Assembly: GCF_025854335.1 (NCBI RefSeq)
Contig: NZ_CP107716.1
Coordinates: 2,163,001 to 2,227,000, forward strand
Reading direction: 5' to 3'
Origin: Pelagibacterium flavum
GTDB taxonomy: Bacteria; Pseudomonadota; Alphaproteobacteria; Rhizobiales; Devosiaceae
Length of the DNA: 64,000 nt
The position numbers and the translations under genes are program-made. Below the pieces are notes generated by a model, which searched no databases, had not been told where the DNA came from, and saw only the letters and a program-made list of their open reading frames with translations. Shown piece after piece: positions 46,612-56,702 of the stretch (its first letter is position 1; every line of letters begins with the position of its first letter).

Positions 46612-47726
46612 GTGTAAGCGAGAATCCTTAGAACAGGATCTTGAAGGGGCGCTTCCGGCGCCCCTTTTTCCATGAGGGCACGGATCTTGTGAAAGTCGTC
46701 TGCCTGGGCAGCCAGCGCCTGTGGTGCATCGACCAGAGCCAAAGCGGCGTCGGCCAGTTTGCCCGGTTCGCCCTTGTGAGCGAACAGGATTTCGGGGACC
46801 ACCTCTTTTCCGGCGATGATATTGGGCAGACCGATAAAGGGCGTTGTTGCCTTTTTGAACATTGCCACCTGAGCGCCTTCGGCGACATAGGTCAGGATGT
46901 GGGGCACTCCGGCGAGGGCGAGTTCGAGCGTGACGGTGCCGCTGACGGCAACCGCGGCGACGGCTTGCGCGATGGCGGACTGACGATCCTCAGGGGTGAG
47001 AACAACCGAGATCGGCATTGGCCATTGCGCGACCATGCGCGAAATGCGGGTGGCTTGCGAGCGGGTGGCGAGAATAATGAAACCGGTCACGGACGGGTGG
47101 GCCGACAGACGCTGCGCCACTTCGGCCATCATGGGAAGGTGGCGGATAATCTCGCCCCTGCGGCTGCCGGGCAGCAGCAGGATGGGACCGGCGGCCGGTT
47201 GGAGTGGCCGCATGGGATATCGTTCGAGCGCCGGGTGCCCGACATAGGCCGTTTGCGGCCCGCCGAGCTCACGCATGGCACTGGGCTCGAACGGCAGGAC
47301 GCTGAGCACCTCATCGAAGATCCCGGACAGCTTCCGGGCGCGTTCAGCTCCCCAGGCCCAGACGGCCGGGGCAACGTAGAGGATGATGGCGCCCTGATAT
47401 CCGCGTTTACGCAGAGAGCGCGCCACGACCTTGGAGAAGACCTGCGCGTCGATCAGCACCACGGCGGCCGGTTGTTGCCGCAGGACGGCAGAAACGACCT
47501 GGCGGGCCCGCCACAGCAGCAGGGGAAGCCGCATAATGACGTCGCGATAGCCCATGACCGCCAGATCGTCGATGGGAAAGAGCGAGGAGAGCCCCTCGCC
47601 TTCCATGGCATCGCCACCGACGCCGGAGATGGACAGATCGGGACGCGCGCGGCGCAGGCCGACGATCAGATTGGCGCCAATGCGATCGCCCGAGGCCTCG
47701 CCGGCGAGGATGAAAACGTCAGTCAT
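46608..47726 (-). CDS. lpxB: Lipid-A-disaccharide synthase
   Basis: A 372-residue glycosyltransferase (GT19) joining 2,3-diacylglucosamine-1-phosphate (lipid X) and UDP-2,3-diacylglucosamine at the inner membrane. It begins [18 protein letters not shown], the nucleotide-sugar motif of the family, with [17 protein letters not shown] and [10 protein letters not shown] further on. It overlaps lpxI by 8 bp at its start. It is the last gene of the lpxD-fabZ-lpxA-lpxI-lpxB run. Its stop overlaps that of gltA. Confidence 0.96.
   Translation of the reverse strand: MTDVFILAGEASGDRIGANLIVGLRRARPDLSISGVGGDAMEGEGLSSLFPIDDLAVMGYRDVIMRLPLLLWRARQVVSAVLRQQPAAVVLIDAQVFSKVVARSLRKRGYQGAIILYVAPAVWAWGAERARKLSGIFDEVLSVLPFEPSAMRELGGPQTAYVGHPALERYPMRPLQPAAGPILLLPGSRRGEIIRHLPMMAEVAQRLSAHPSVTGFIILATRSQATRISRMVAQWPMPISVVLTPEDRQSAIAQAVAAVAVSGTVTLELALAGVPHILTYVAEGAQVAMFKKATTPFIGLPNIIAGKEVVPEILFAHKGEPGKLADAALALVDAPQALAAQADDFHKIRALMEKGAPEAPLQDPVLRILAYT
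46646..46669 (+). terminator. gltA intrinsic terminator located inside the lpxB coding end
   Basis: GGGGCGC and GCGCCCC form a 7-bp stem with a 5-nt loop followed by TTTTT on the plus strand, 34 bp after the gltA stop. The same bases encode the lpxB residues GAPEAPL on the other strand. On the minus strand the hairpin is not followed by a T-tract, so lpxB would not be affected in the same way. Confidence 0.8.
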
Positions 47727-48546
47727 CGCGTGCGATCATGCCAACAAGCGCGATGCCAGCGGCATCGGCAGCGGAAATGAGTTCGGGGCGCCCGATCAGC
47801 AGGGTGCGGCCCGTCTCGACGACAATGGCCTCGACACCGGCCTTTTGGGCGAGCTTGACCGTGTCTTTCCCGATAGCGGGAAGATCGACGTGCAAGGGTT
47901 GGCCCGGCTTTGAGGTTTTGGCCAGAACCAGGTGACCGCGACCGTTGCCGATCAGACCCCGCTCGCGATAGACAGCGCACCGCATAAGGAGTTCGTCGGT
48001 CCCACCGATATCCTCGGTGGCGACAATTCGCGCTCCAGCAACAACAAGCGCCTGCCCCAGATCGAGCGTTCCGGCCTTGCGGGCGGCGGCAAAGGCGAAT
48101 TCGGCGGTGCGGAGAAGCTCGCCGGGGGCTGGGACTGCGCCCATCTGGCCTTCGGGTGCGAGTAGGTCGGAAACGATCTCGTGGACGCCGATGAAGGGCA
48201 GGCCCAACATCTTGAGCAGGGTCGCGCCCAGTTGGGAGAGCTTGCTGTCACCCTTGGAGGTGGCGTCCTTGTCGCCCGCAAATTCAGCGAAGGTTTCGCG
48301 CTCGCGGTCGGACATGTGCATGCCGCCGACGGCGCAGACGTGGGTGGCCTTGAATCGGCGGATTTCGCGCAGGACCTGATCGGGACGGGAGACCTTGATC
48401 TGGAAGGGATCCTCGTCCTCCAGATCAGCGCGTGGATGGAGCGCAAGAACGCGGATTTCCCACCCGGCGTCCCGCGCGGCCGCAATGGCCTGGGGTACAA
48501 GATCGCCCGATCCGGCGACCAGCGCCAATCGGCCGGGAGCGGTCAT
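47719..48546 (-). CDS. lpxI: UDP-2,3-diacylglucosamine pyrophosphatase LpxI
   Basis: A 275-residue protein (DUF1009) that hydrolyses UDP-2,3-diacylglucosamine to lipid X by attack on the alpha phosphate. LALVAGSGDLP-like start (LVAGSGDLVPQAI), VGGMHMSD, and IGKDTVKLAQKAG with the catalytic-region Asp residues match Caulobacter LpxI. It replaces the unrelated LpxH of enterobacteria, a good alphaproteobacterial marker. Overlaps lpxA by 4 bp and lpxB by 8 bp. Confidence 0.95.
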   Translation of the reverse strand: MTAPGRLALVAGSGDLVPQAIAAARDAGWEIRVLALHPRADLEDEDPFQIKVSRPDQVLREIRRFKATHVCAVGGMHMSDRERETFAEFAGDKDATSKGDSKLSQLGATLLKMLGLPFIGVHEIVSDLLAPEGQMGAVPAPGELLRTAEFAFAAARKAGTLDLGQALVVAGARIVATEDIGGTDELLMRCAVYRERGLIGNGRGHLVLAKTSKPGQPLHVDLPAIGKDTVKLAQKAGVEAIVVETGRTLLIGRPELISAADAAGIALVGMIARDD

Positions 48547-49352
48547 TGCTCGGCTGGCGTGCCGTTGCGAGGCATGCAGAGCGCGCGCTCGGACGGCTTG
48601 CGGATGAATTCGATCACTTCCTCAACGAGCGCTTCGCCCTCGAATATTTCGGCGGCGTCCTCAATGCGCTCGCGCAGAGTGCCCTCGCTCGAAAAGATCA
48701 TGCGATAGGCGGCCCGCAGGGCGTGGATCGATTCCCGGTCGAACTTGCGGCGCTTGAGCCCGACCAGGTTCAAGCCACCGAGATAGGCACGATTGCCAAG
48801 CACCGAACCGTAGGGAATTACGTCGTTTTCGACAAATGACATGGCGCCGACAAAGGCATGAGCGCCGATGCGGACGAATTGATGAACGCCGCAGATGCCG
48901 CCGAACCGAACGTAGTCGTCGACCACGCAATGGCCCGCCAGGGACGCCTGATTGGCCATGACCACGTGGTTGCCGACGCGGCAATCGTGGGCGATGTGGA
49001 CGCCGACCATAAGCAGGCAATTGTTGCCAACCCTGGTTTCCATGCCGCCGCCGGCGGTGCCGGGATTGATGGTCACATACTCGCGCAGCACGCAATCGTC
49101 ACCGATCGAAACCGTGCTCGGCTCGCCCTCGAACTTGAGGTCCTGCGGCGGATGCCCGATGGACGAAAAGGGATAGATCGTCGTTCGGGCGCCGACTGCA
49201 GTACGGCCGTCGATGGACACATGGGAGACCAGCTTGGCGCCGTCACCGATGGAGACATCGCCGCCCACAATGCAATAGGGACCGATTTCGACGTTCTCGC
49301 CCAGCTTTGCCGTGTCGCTGACGATAGCTGTGGGATGGATGGATGAGGTCAC
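48543..49352 (-). CDS. lpxA: UDP-N-acetylglucosamine acyltransferase
   Basis: A 269-residue left-handed beta-helix trimeric enzyme, the first step of lipid A synthesis, transferring a 3-hydroxyacyl chain from ACP to UDP-GlcNAc. Hexapeptide repeats fill the first 190 residues (starts [17 protein letters not shown]); the catalytic His is in [11 protein letters not shown]. The C-terminal helical domain follows. Start and stop overlap fabZ and lpxI by 4 bp each. Confidence 0.97.
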   Translation of the reverse strand: MTSSIHPTAIVSDTAKLGENVEIGPYCIVGGDVSIGDGAKLVSHVSIDGRTAVGARTTIYPFSSIGHPPQDLKFEGEPSTVSIGDDCVLREYVTINPGTAGGGMETRVGNNCLLMVGVHIAHDCRVGNHVVMANQASLAGHCVVDDYVRFGGICGVHQFVRIGAHAFVGAMSFVENDVIPYGSVLGNRAYLGGLNLVGLKRRKFDRESIHALRAAYRMIFSSEGTLRERIEDAAEIFEGEALVEEVIEFIRKPSERALCMPRNGTPAEQ

Positions 49353-49837
49353 GCTTGTTCCTTGACGATCATCGCACCGATTTCGGCCTCGGCAACGACG
49401 ACGCCGTTCACGATGGCCTTTGCTTCATAGCGTCCGACCGTCTTGCGGCGATGAATTTTCTTGATGTGATATTCAAGCTTGTCGCCAGGCTTGGCGGGCT
49501 TGCGGAACTTCACGGCGTCGATCGTCAAAAGGTAGACGATGTGCTTGTCACCGGACTTGTTCTCGAGATTGATCACGATGGCGCCAGCGGTCTGTGCCAT
49601 TCCCTCGATGATCAGTACGCCGGGGAAAATAGGCTCGCCGGGGAAGTGCCCCTGGAACTGCGGCTCATTGAACGTGACGTTCTTGATGCCGATGGCCGAA
49701 TCGTCGCCGTCGATTTCGATGATGCGGTCGATCATCAAAAATGGGTAACGGTGCGGAAGAGCATTGAGGACGGCGTCGATCTCCATAGTGGAGAGTTCGG
49801 TGGCCTGCTTGGCCGTATCAGTACTGAGGGTACTCAA
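49349..49837 (-). CDS. fabZ: 3-hydroxyacyl-ACP dehydratase FabZ
   Basis: A 162-residue hot-dog-fold dehydratase of fatty acid elongation. The catalytic His is in [13 protein letters not shown] and the Glu in [12 protein letters not shown]. It competes with LpxA for 3-hydroxyacyl-ACP, which explains its conserved place between lpxD and lpxA. The first 20 residues are a short hydrophilic extension. Overlaps lpxD and lpxA by 4 bp each. Confidence 0.96.
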   Translation of the reverse strand: MSTLSTDTAKQATELSTMEIDAVLNALPHRYPFLMIDRIIEIDGDDSAIGIKNVTFNEPQFQGHFPGEPIFPGVLIIEGMAQTAGAIVINLENKSGDKHIVYLLTIDAVKFRKPAKPGDKLEYHIKKIHRRKTVGRYEAKAIVNGVVVAEAEIGAMIVKEQA

Positions 49838-50856
49838 GTCTTATCCCCTTTTGATAACCGTCTTATTGCTACGATTTCCCGCTTCCACATCTTTACATCC
49901 TGCGCAGGCGCCCCGGCAATATTGGAGCCAGAGGGAAAGCTGTGGGTAACGCCGGAACGGGCAAGAACCAGCGTGTTGGCGCCCAGCCGCAGATGCCCCG
50001 CGGTGCCCGCGCCGCCCCCCATAACGACCCCATCTTCAAGGATGGTCGAACCGGACAAGCCACACATGCCTGAAATGACGCAATTGCGACCGATGCGACA
50101 GTTGTGGCCTACCTGGACGAGATTGTCGATCTTGGAGCCCTCACCGATGACCGTATCGCCAAGCGTCCCGCGATCCACGGTGGTGTTGGCACCGAGTTCC
50201 ACACGGTCCTGAATGATGACGCGTCCGAGCTGGGGGATCTTACGATGCCGGTCCGAGCGCAACTGGAACCCGAATCCTTCCGCGCCGATGACCACGCCAG
50301 GCTGAATGACGACTTCATTGCCCAGATGGGCGCACTCGATCGAAACGTTGGAGCCGATGACGCAATTTCGGCCGATGGTTACGCCCGCGCCGATCGAGGT
50401 GTTGGCGCCGATGACGGTGCCCGTGCCGATCTGAGCCCCGGCGCCGACGGCAACGTTGGCGGCGAGCGTCACGCCGGGCTCAATAAGGGGGACGGGCTCG
50501 GCGCGCATTGAGGCGCGGATTATAGCTGCGCTGTCGTCGGGGTAGAAGACGTTGAGGATGTCCACGAAGACATCGTAGGGCTTGTCGCAGACGATTGCCG
50601 TGGCATGGCCCGCCACAGACGCTTCGAGCTCGGGCGTGACCAGAACGGCCCCTGCCCCACTGCGAGCCAACTGGTCGGAATAGGATTTGCTGGCGGCAAA
50701 CGAAATGCTCGAAGCACTGGCGTCGGCCAGGTCGCTGGCCCCTTCGATCGTTGGGTCCGTGGCCAAATTGCCTGCCAACGCGGGATGACCAGCGGCACTG
50801 AGCAGGTCGGACAGACGTAGCGGGCCAGTGCACTCGTGAAATCGGGGATCGATCAT
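49834..50856 (-). CDS. lpxD: UDP-3-O-(3-hydroxyacyl)glucosamine N-acyltransferase
   Basis: A 340-residue lipid A enzyme with an N-terminal uridine-binding domain (about 1-100) and a hexapeptide beta-helix (about 105-310); the catalytic His is in [14 protein letters not shown] chose the ATG at 50856 ([11 protein letters not shown]), giving the family's normal length; an upstream in-frame start at 50913 would read through the terminator-like hairpin. Coupled to fabZ by a 4-bp overlap. Confidence 0.95.
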   Translation of the reverse strand: MIDPRFHECTGPLRLSDLLSAAGHPALAGNLATDPTIEGASDLADASASSISFAASKSYSDQLARSGAGAVLVTPELEASVAGHATAIVCDKPYDVFVDILNVFYPDDSAAIIRASMRAEPVPLIEPGVTLAANVAVGAGAQIGTGTVIGANTSIGAGVTIGRNCVIGSNVSIECAHLGNEVVIQPGVVIGAEGFGFQLRSDRHRKIPQLGRVIIQDRVELGANTTVDRGTLGDTVIGEGSKIDNLVQVGHNCRIGRNCVISGMCGLSGSTILEDGVVMGGGAGTAGHLRLGANTLVLARSGVTHSFPSGSNIAGAPAQDVKMWKREIVAIRRLSKGDKT

Positions 50857-50867
50857 TGCTGCGCCTG

Positions 50868-50902
50868 AAAAAGAAACCGCGGCTCTGATACGCCGCGGTT
50901 TC
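50868..50902 (-). terminator. Strong hairpin between bamA and lpxD
   Basis: GAAACCGCGGC and GCCGCGGTTTC form a perfect 11-bp stem with an 8-nt loop (50873-50902). On the minus strand it is followed by TTTTTC and then, 11 bases on, by the lpxD start codon. It would terminate or attenuate transcription leaving bamA. A T-tract is also present on the plus-strand side. Confidence 0.8.
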
Positions 50903-50927
50903 CGTTTTTTCAATAAGGGCGGACGAT

Positions 50928-53048
50928 TTAGAACAGAGTCGAAAGCGTCAGCTGGAACACCTGAGTGCGATCGAAAGTGTCGGGCTCGATCACATGGGCA
51001 AAGTCACCCCGCAGCGGCCCCAGCGGCGATTCCCAGATCAGCGAGCCGCCGACCGAGGACTTGAGCGGGTTGCCGATGCCGGCAGCTGTTTCGTATCCGC
51101 CAGCCGGAATGCCATCGATCCAGCCAACATCACCCCAGACCGCGCCACGCAGGCCCCAGTTTTCGGGCAGGAACGGCAGCGGGAAGTCGATCTCAGCGGA
51201 CAGCCCGGCATAGGAGAGAACACCCAGCGCATCACCGGTTCCGGCTGCACGAGCACCCATGCCACCGAAGCGATAGCCACGGACAAGGTTGGGGCCCAGC
51301 TGGAAGGTGTCGGTGGGGTGGATACCGCTGCCACCAAGATCAGTGATCGTGCCGGCCTGGCCACGCAAGCTGCCAACGACGCCCATTTCTTCCCAGAGCG
51401 GGTAGTAAACGCGCGCCCTGACTTCGGTCTTGAGGAAGTCGGCGGTGAGCGTCGTGTAATCCTGCGAGAAGGAGAGAATCATGCCCTCGGTAGGACGCTG
51501 CTGATTGTCGAGCGTGTCGTAAGTCAGCGTGTAACCAAGCGTCAGACGATCGCGCGTTCCGCCAATGTAGCCTGGGGCAAAAGGAGCGTCATCATCGGTG
51601 AATGTCACCTGCTCAAGACCGAGACGCGTGGTGAGCGTCAGGTCCTGGGCGACCGGCAGACCGAAGCGGAGCTGACCGCCAGTGGTTTCGGTGCCATAGG
51701 AGAAGGTCGAACCTTCAACCGTCACGCGCCGATAGGCATCTACACCAGCGGAGATACGCAGACCCATGAACCGCGGCTCGGTGAAGCTGAAGTCATAGGT
51801 TTCGCCATTTTCCGAACGACCCAGGGCAATGCGAAGATACTGACCACGTCCGAGGAAGTTGCGCTCGGTGAGCGAAATCTCGCCGAAAATACCATCGCGT
51901 GTGGAATAGCCCGCACCGACACCATAATCACCCGTGCTGCGTTCAACAACCGAAACGTTGAGAATGACGCGGTCCGGAGCGCTGCCGGGGGCGGAAGTGA
52001 CCTGCACCGAGGAGAAGAAGCCCAGAGCCTCGATATTGGCACGACCCTTGGTCACCAGCGCGCGGTTGAACGGATCGCCTTCGGCGAAATCGAATTCACG
52101 ACGAATGACAAAGTCACGGGTCTTGGTGTTGCCGGTGATATTGATGCGCTCGACGTAAACACGCGGTCCTTCATCGACCAGATAGGTGACGTTGAAGATG
52201 TTGTTGTTGATATCGCGATCGATGCGCGGGCGAACCTCGGCAAAGGGATAACCCTGATTGGTCGCACGCACCGCAAGCTCGGACGTGGACTCACTGAGGT
52301 CAGACAGCGAATAACGGCTACCCGAGCCGGTGCTGATGCCGCCGCGCAGGGCGTCTGCATCGAGGCCCGGAATCGAGGTTTCGATGGCGATGTTGCCGAA
52401 GTCGTAGCGCTGGCCTTCTTCAACAGTGAAGTTGATGAAGTAGGCGTTGCGGTCAGCGTCAAACTCGGCGACCGAGGACAGCACGCGCGCATCGGGGAAA
52501 CCACGATTGGCGTAATAGAGCCGGATACGCTCGCGATCGACGGCAAGGCGATCCTCGCTGTAGAGATCGTCACGGAACAGCCAGCTGAAAATGTGGGTTT
52601 CCTTGGTGGTAACGACGCCCTTGAGCACCATCGAGCTGATGGAATTGTTGCCGGTGAAATTGATCGCTGCAATGCCTGCGCGATCACCTTCGTTGACCTG
52701 GAAGAAAACACGAACCCGACCATCATCGGTCGGCTCGGTGCTCGAGGTCACAGTGACGTTGGAATAGCCAGCCTGGGTATAGGCGGCCTGGATGGTCTGG
52801 ATGTCGTTGGCAATGCCGGCCTGTGTGTACACCCGGCGCGCAGCCACATCGACCATAGCCGAAAGCTGATTGTCATTGAAACGGCTGTTGCCGTCAAACC
52901 CGATCGCGGAGACTTCGGTTCCTTCAGCGACCTGGGCGTGTGCAGGCGAAACACTCAGAACCAGCGCAGCACTTCCGATGAAAGGCGCAAAGGTGAAAAG
53001 CGCCATGGCGAGGAGGACGCTGTGCAAAAGCTTGGCTGATTTCATCAT
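50928..53048 (-). CDS. bamA: Outer membrane protein assembly factor BamA
   Basis: A 706-residue outer-membrane protein with a signal peptide (cleavage near AHAQ, about residue 39), periplasmic POTRA repeats (about 40-360, each with patterns like [12 protein letters not shown]) and a C-terminal 16-stranded beta-barrel (about 380-706) ending in Phe, the usual OMP C-terminal signal. The barrel motif [10 protein letters not shown] corresponds to the conserved VRGF/Y in loop 6. It inserts beta-barrel proteins into the outer membrane. Two ATGs lie side by side at the start (MMKSAK). Confidence 0.95.
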   Translation of the reverse strand: MMKSAKLLHSVLLAMALFTFAPFIGSAALVLSVSPAHAQVAEGTEVSAIGFDGNSRFNDNQLSAMVDVAARRVYTQAGIANDIQTIQAAYTQAGYSNVTVTSSTEPTDDGRVRVFFQVNEGDRAGIAAINFTGNNSISSMVLKGVVTTKETHIFSWLFRDDLYSEDRLAVDRERIRLYYANRGFPDARVLSSVAEFDADRNAYFINFTVEEGQRYDFGNIAIETSIPGLDADALRGGISTGSGSRYSLSDLSESTSELAVRATNQGYPFAEVRPRIDRDINNNIFNVTYLVDEGPRVYVERINITGNTKTRDFVIRREFDFAEGDPFNRALVTKGRANIEALGFFSSVQVTSAPGSAPDRVILNVSVVERSTGDYGVGAGYSTRDGIFGEISLTERNFLGRGQYLRIALGRSENGETYDFSFTEPRFMGLRISAGVDAYRRVTVEGSTFSYGTETTGGQLRFGLPVAQDLTLTTRLGLEQVTFTDDDAPFAPGYIGGTRDRLTLGYTLTYDTLDNQQRPTEGMILSFSQDYTTLTADFLKTEVRARVYYPLWEEMGVVGSLRGQAGTITDLGGSGIHPTDTFQLGPNLVRGYRFGGMGARAAGTGDALGVLSYAGLSAEIDFPLPFLPENWGLRGAVWGDVGWIDGIPAGGYETAAGIGNPLKSSVGGSLIWESPLGPLRGDFAHVIEPDTFDRTQVFQLTLSTLF

Positions 53049-53081
53049 GATTGTTCTTGCTTGCCCTTTGAGACTTGGACC

Positions 53082-53108
53082 GGGAATCGTCTCAAGACGT
53101 GGATTCCC
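53082..53108 (-). promoter_or_regulatory. Nested hairpin in the bamA leader
   Basis: GGGAATC and GATTCCC pair around an inner GTCT/AGAC stem with a 2-nt loop, 34-60 bases upstream of the bamA start codon. It is in the 207-bp gap between rseP and bamA, which has no gene. It might act as a leader structure controlling bamA translation. Confidence 0.4.
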
Positions 53109-53121
53109 CCATACTCCGATG

Positions 53122-53136
53122 ACAGGTTTTACCTGT
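53122..53136. promoter_or_regulatory. Palindrome ACAGGT-TTT-ACCTGT upstream of bamA
   Basis: A perfect 6-bp inverted repeat with a 3-nt spacer in the rseP-bamA gap, followed by TTTT on the plus strand. No plus-strand gene precedes it, so an operator or promoter element for bamA is more likely than a terminator. Confidence 0.35.
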
Positions 53137-53255
53137 TTTTACTCGACGAGCAAGGTGAAACCCCCTGCCCTGCGGCCAAAAGATGGCCACTCATGTATTC
53201 GTGCAACACTTGCTAACCCCTTGATACCACGTGCTGGCCGGCCGCTGGCCCTGCT

Positions 53256-54365
53256 TCAGACCAGATCGTTGATCAGCGTGAAAACCATCAGCGTACACAC
53301 CAGGGCAAAGCCTATGCGGTACCCGATTTCCTGAACGCGCTGGCTCAGGGGGCGGCCGCGCACAGCCTCGTAGAGGTAGTACATCAGGTGACCACCATCC
53401 AACATCGGGACTGGGAACAGGTTAATTATGCCGATATTTAGCGATAAAAGTGCCGTAAGGTTAACCAATGCTAACAGGCCCAGGGTGGCGACCTCCCCGG
53501 AGACCTGAGCCATGCCGACCGGTCCGGCCACCTGATCGAGATCGGCGCGACCGATGAAAATATCACCGAGGAAATTGAGCGTCCGGTCGATGATGAAAGA
53601 GATTTCCTCGAACGTCATGCCGACCGCTTCCAGCGGCCCGGGGCGGTAGAGCACGATGTCGCCCTCGCCAACATCGCGTGTGACACCCATGCGACCCACC
53701 TTGAGCTCGCGGCCGAAGCGGGTGGTGGTGGTTTCGCTGCGCGGGATCAGAGACAGGCTCACCTGCTCCCCATCGCGCTCGATGACCATGGGCACAGTGC
53801 GTTCGGGCGCGGTCGAGACGATTCTCTGGACGTCCTCGAAGCCGCGAATGTCGTAGCCATCAACCGAAAGGAAGCGGTCGCCCGATTGAAGGCCTGCCAT
53901 GGCCGCCGGCGAATCGGCGATGACGTCGCCCACCACCGGATCGAGCGTCAGCCGCCCGTAACCGAGCAGCATGGCGTAGAGAATCAGGAAGGTGAGCAAG
54001 AAATTTGCCACAGGTCCGGCGACCACGACGGCCATGCGCTGGAAGACCGACTTGTTGGCGAACAGGTGGGGCCGGATGGCCGGATCGAATTTTTCGGCAT
54101 CGGGGTCGGGCATGCTGGCGGCATTCATATCGCCGGTGAACTTGACGTAGCCGCCGAGCGGAAAGGCCGCGATGCGCCATCTCGTGCCGCGCTTGTCGTT
54201 CCAGCCGAACAGTTCGGGACCGAAGCCGATCGAAAAGGCATCGATCGCCACTCCATTCCAGCGCGCCACGAGGTAGTGGCCCATCTCATGGACGAAGACG
54301 ATGACCGTCAGAACGGCAAGGAAGGGTATGATGTAGTTCAGGAAGAACGGAAGTTCACTGATCAT
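53256..54365 (-). CDS. rseP: RseP-type site-2 membrane metalloprotease
   Basis: A 369-residue intramembrane zinc protease. The zinc site HEMGH is at residues 26-30 in the first membrane segment; the third ligand region NLFPVPMLDGGHL is near residue 315; a single PDZ domain lies at about 125-205 (VIADSPAAMAGLQSGDRFLSVDG). It cleaves anti-sigma factors and remnant signal peptides within the membrane. The E. coli enzyme has two PDZ domains, here only one is obvious. In many relatives dxr lies between cdsA and rseP, here only 72 bp. Confidence 0.95.
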   Translation of the reverse strand: MISELPFFLNYIIPFLAVLTVIVFVHEMGHYLVARWNGVAIDAFSIGFGPELFGWNDKRGTRWRIAAFPLGGYVKFTGDMNAASMPDPDAEKFDPAIRPHLFANKSVFQRMAVVVAGPVANFLLTFLILYAMLLGYGRLTLDPVVGDVIADSPAAMAGLQSGDRFLSVDGYDIRGFEDVQRIVSTAPERTVPMVIERDGEQVSLSLIPRSETTTTRFGRELKVGRMGVTRDVGEGDIVLYRPGPLEAVGMTFEEISFIIDRTLNFLGDIFIGRADLDQVAGPVGMAQVSGEVATLGLLALVNLTALLSLNIGIINLFPVPMLDGGHLMYYLYEAVRGRPLSQRVQEIGYRIGFALVCTLMVFTLINDLV

Positions 54366-54437
54366 CGAAATCCCTTTAGAACGATGCCATCTCAGGCGAT
54401 GGCGGGCTATGGCTGCCCAATGTGTCGAACTGGCGTT

Positions 54438-55313
54438 CTACCAGAACAGGATGCCTTGTGGTACCGCACCGAGCCCGCGATTGGCCAACCCGATGCACCA
54501 CAGTACGATGCCGGCCGATGTCAGGCTGTCGATACGGTCCATAAGGCCGCCGTGGCCGGGGATAATGTCACCGCTGTCCTTGACGGCGAAGCGACGCTTT
54601 ACCGCACTTTCGGCCAGATCGCCCAACTGGCCGGAAATCGAGACGACGACGGAAATCAGCAGGCCGATGGCGAAAGGCGAGGGCGTATCGAGCATCCAGC
54701 CGGCGAGAAACCAGACAGCGATGCCGCTCAGCGTACCCGCACACAACCCGCCGGCCGCGCCTGACCAGGTCTTGGACGGTGAGACGTCCGGGGACAGTTT
54801 GGTTCCGCCAACGATGCGGCCGATGAAATAGGCGCCGATGTCAGTCATCCAGACGATCGATACAAGGAAGACGCCCGCCCAGATGCCGACTGCGGAACTG
54901 CCCCGAATGGCGAGAAAGGCGACCGTGGCGAAGCCGAAAAAGACGATTCCGCTGATGCGCCAATGACGATTGGGCGCCTTGATGAAAAGGGCAAGAACGA
55001 TGGCGATGCCGAAAACGATGGCACTGGTCCACGCCCCGTTCATGGGATGGCCGATTGCGGCAATCGCGATCAGCCCCATGAAGAATACGGCGGGCCAGGC
55101 TGACTGCCGCCCGGTGATCATGGCTTCCCATTCGCGATAGGCGCCGGCCATGACCAGTGCAATCAGGAGCGCGAAGGGTATCCAGCCGGCAACAAGCGCA
55201 ATGGCGGTGAGGGGAATAAGGACGATGGCCGAGAGCAGACGCGGAAGAAGATCCGGTCCGAAAGGCCAAAGCTTTGCGTAAATTGCCGTCGCCCTACCCT
55301 TTTTTTCCGTCAC
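54438..55313 (-). CDS. cdsA: Phosphatidate cytidylyltransferase
   Basis: A 291-residue multi-pass membrane enzyme making CDP-diacylglycerol from phosphatidate and CTP. The CDP-DAG synthase signature is complete near residues 200-225: DIGAYFIGRIVGGTKLSP and SPSKTWSGAAGG. About eight membrane segments. It overlaps uppS by 4 bp. It supplies precursors for all phospholipids and so fits the envelope cluster. Confidence 0.95.
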   Translation of the reverse strand: MTEKKGRATAIYAKLWPFGPDLLPRLLSAIVLIPLTAIALVAGWIPFALLIALVMAGAYREWEAMITGRQSAWPAVFFMGLIAIAAIGHPMNGAWTSAIVFGIAIVLALFIKAPNRHWRISGIVFFGFATVAFLAIRGSSAVGIWAGVFLVSIVWMTDIGAYFIGRIVGGTKLSPDVSPSKTWSGAAGGLCAGTLSGIAVWFLAGWMLDTPSPFAIGLLISVVVSISGQLGDLAESAVKRRFAVKDSGDIIPGHGGLMDRIDSLTSAGIVLWCIGLANRGLGAVPQGILFW

Positions 55314-56059
55314 GTCCTGATACCGCCAAACCGTCTGTCGCGCTCAGTGTAGGACTTGAGCGCGCGGACGAAAACCGATTCGTCGAAATCGGGCCAGTTC
55401 TCCTCGACAAAGACGAGTTCGGCATAGGCGGATTGCCAGAGCAGGAAATTGGACAGCCTCATCTCGCCGCTGGTGCGCAGGATGAGATCCGGATCGGGCA
55501 GCCCGGAGGTGTCGAGATGACGGTCGATGGTCGCCTCATCGATTTCGTCTGGCCTGAGTTCACCGGCGGCCACCTTGCGCGCAATAGCCCGCGTGGCGTT
55601 TACGATCTCGACCTTGGCGCCGTAGTTGAAGGCGATGATCAGGTCGAGCCCGGTATTGCCGAGTGTGCGCGCTTCGACGTCGTCGATGATGCTGCGCAGG
55701 CCGCGGTCCAGTCCTTCACGATCGCCAATGATGCGAATACGCACATTCTGCGTGTGGAGGGTTTCGAGGTCAGAGGCCACGAACCGGCGCAAAAGCCCGA
55801 AGATGAAGCGCACTTCATCGGGCGGGCGGCGCCAGTTTTCTGCCGAGAACGAGAAAAGGGTCAGGCATTGGACGTTGTAATCGATGGCCAGGGCCACGAT
55901 ACGGCGCACGGCTTCTACGCCTGCCTTGTGGCCTTCGGAGCGGCCCAGACCGCGCTGTTTCGCCCAGCGGCCGTTGCCATCCATGATCACGCCGATATGG
56001 CGCGGAATCTTGAGATCCCGCTGAGGCTCTATCGATACTGTTGCCGGATGTGTAGACAT
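55310..56059 (-). CDS. uppS: Undecaprenyl diphosphate synthase
   Basis: A 249-residue cis-prenyltransferase that extends farnesyl diphosphate with isopentenyl diphosphate to the C55 carrier for peptidoglycan and polysaccharide. The catalytic Asp27 lies in HIGVIMDGNGRWA, and RTSGEMRLSNFLLWQ near the C-terminus is the substrate-binding signature. Length normal. The 35-bp gap to frr and overlap with cdsA indicate one transcript. Confidence 0.97.
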   Translation of the reverse strand: MSTHPATVSIEPQRDLKIPRHIGVIMDGNGRWAKQRGLGRSEGHKAGVEAVRRIVALAIDYNVQCLTLFSFSAENWRRPPDEVRFIFGLLRRFVASDLETLHTQNVRIRIIGDREGLDRGLRSIIDDVEARTLGNTGLDLIIAFNYGAKVEIVNATRAIARKVAAGELRPDEIDEATIDRHLDTSGLPDPDLILRTSGEMRLSNFLLWQSAYAELVFVEENWPDFDESVFVRALKSYTERDRRFGGIRT

Positions 56060-56094
56060 CGGTTTCCTCAGACCGGAGCCAATCCGGCGCCCGC

Positions 56095-56655
56095 CTAAAC
56101 GTGCATGATTTCCTGTTCCTTGGCGGCCACGAGCTGATCGATCTCAGCAATCGCTTCGTCGGTCGCCTTCTGAACCTTGTCGGTTTCCGCGCGCGCTTCG
56201 TCCTGGCCCATATCGCCATCCTTTTCGAGCTTGCGCAGCAGCTCGATGCCATCGCGGCGTACGTGACGGACGGCCACGCGCGCCTGCTCGGCATATTGAT
56301 GGGCAACTTTGGAGAGTTCGCGGCGACGCTCTTCGTTCAACTCGGGCAGCGGCACGCGGATAATCTGGCCCTCGGCCATGGGATTGAGGCCCAGCGAGGA
56401 TTCGCGGATTGCCTTGTCAACGGCTGAAGCCATCGAACGGTCCCAGACCTGGACCGACAGCATGCGGGGTTCGGGCACGGAAACCGTGGCAACCTGATTG
56501 AGCGGCATCATCGAGCCATAGGCATCGACCATGATCGGTTCGAGCAGGCTGGCGCTGGCCCGCCCGGTCCGCAAGCCGGCGAGATCGCTCTTCATCGATT
56601 CGATGGACTTTTTCATCCGCGTGCGGAGGCTTTCGAGTGAGAACGCTTCGGACAT
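56095..56655 (-). CDS. frr: Ribosome recycling factor
   Basis: A 186-residue protein that splits the post-termination ribosome together with EF-G. Motifs [27 protein letters not shown] and [20 protein letters not shown] segment ([11 protein letters not shown]) match the family. I chose the ATG at 56655 ([10 protein letters not shown]) with GGAG upstream, giving the standard length of about 185; a longer in-frame start at 56709 is unlikely. Upstream lies a 98-bp gap to pyrH with a palindrome. Confidence 0.97.
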   Translation of the reverse strand: MSEAFSLESLRTRMKKSIESMKSDLAGLRTGRASASLLEPIMVDAYGSMMPLNQVATVSVPEPRMLSVQVWDRSMASAVDKAIRESSLGLNPMAEGQIIRVPLPELNEERRRELSKVAHQYAEQARVAVRHVRRDGIELLRKLEKDGDMGQDEARAETDKVQKATDEAIAEIDQLVAAKEQEIMHV

Positions 56656-56702
56656 CAAGTTTTCTCCCGGTCGTCTGCTGGGCGGTTCGGCCCGCAGTCG
56701 TC

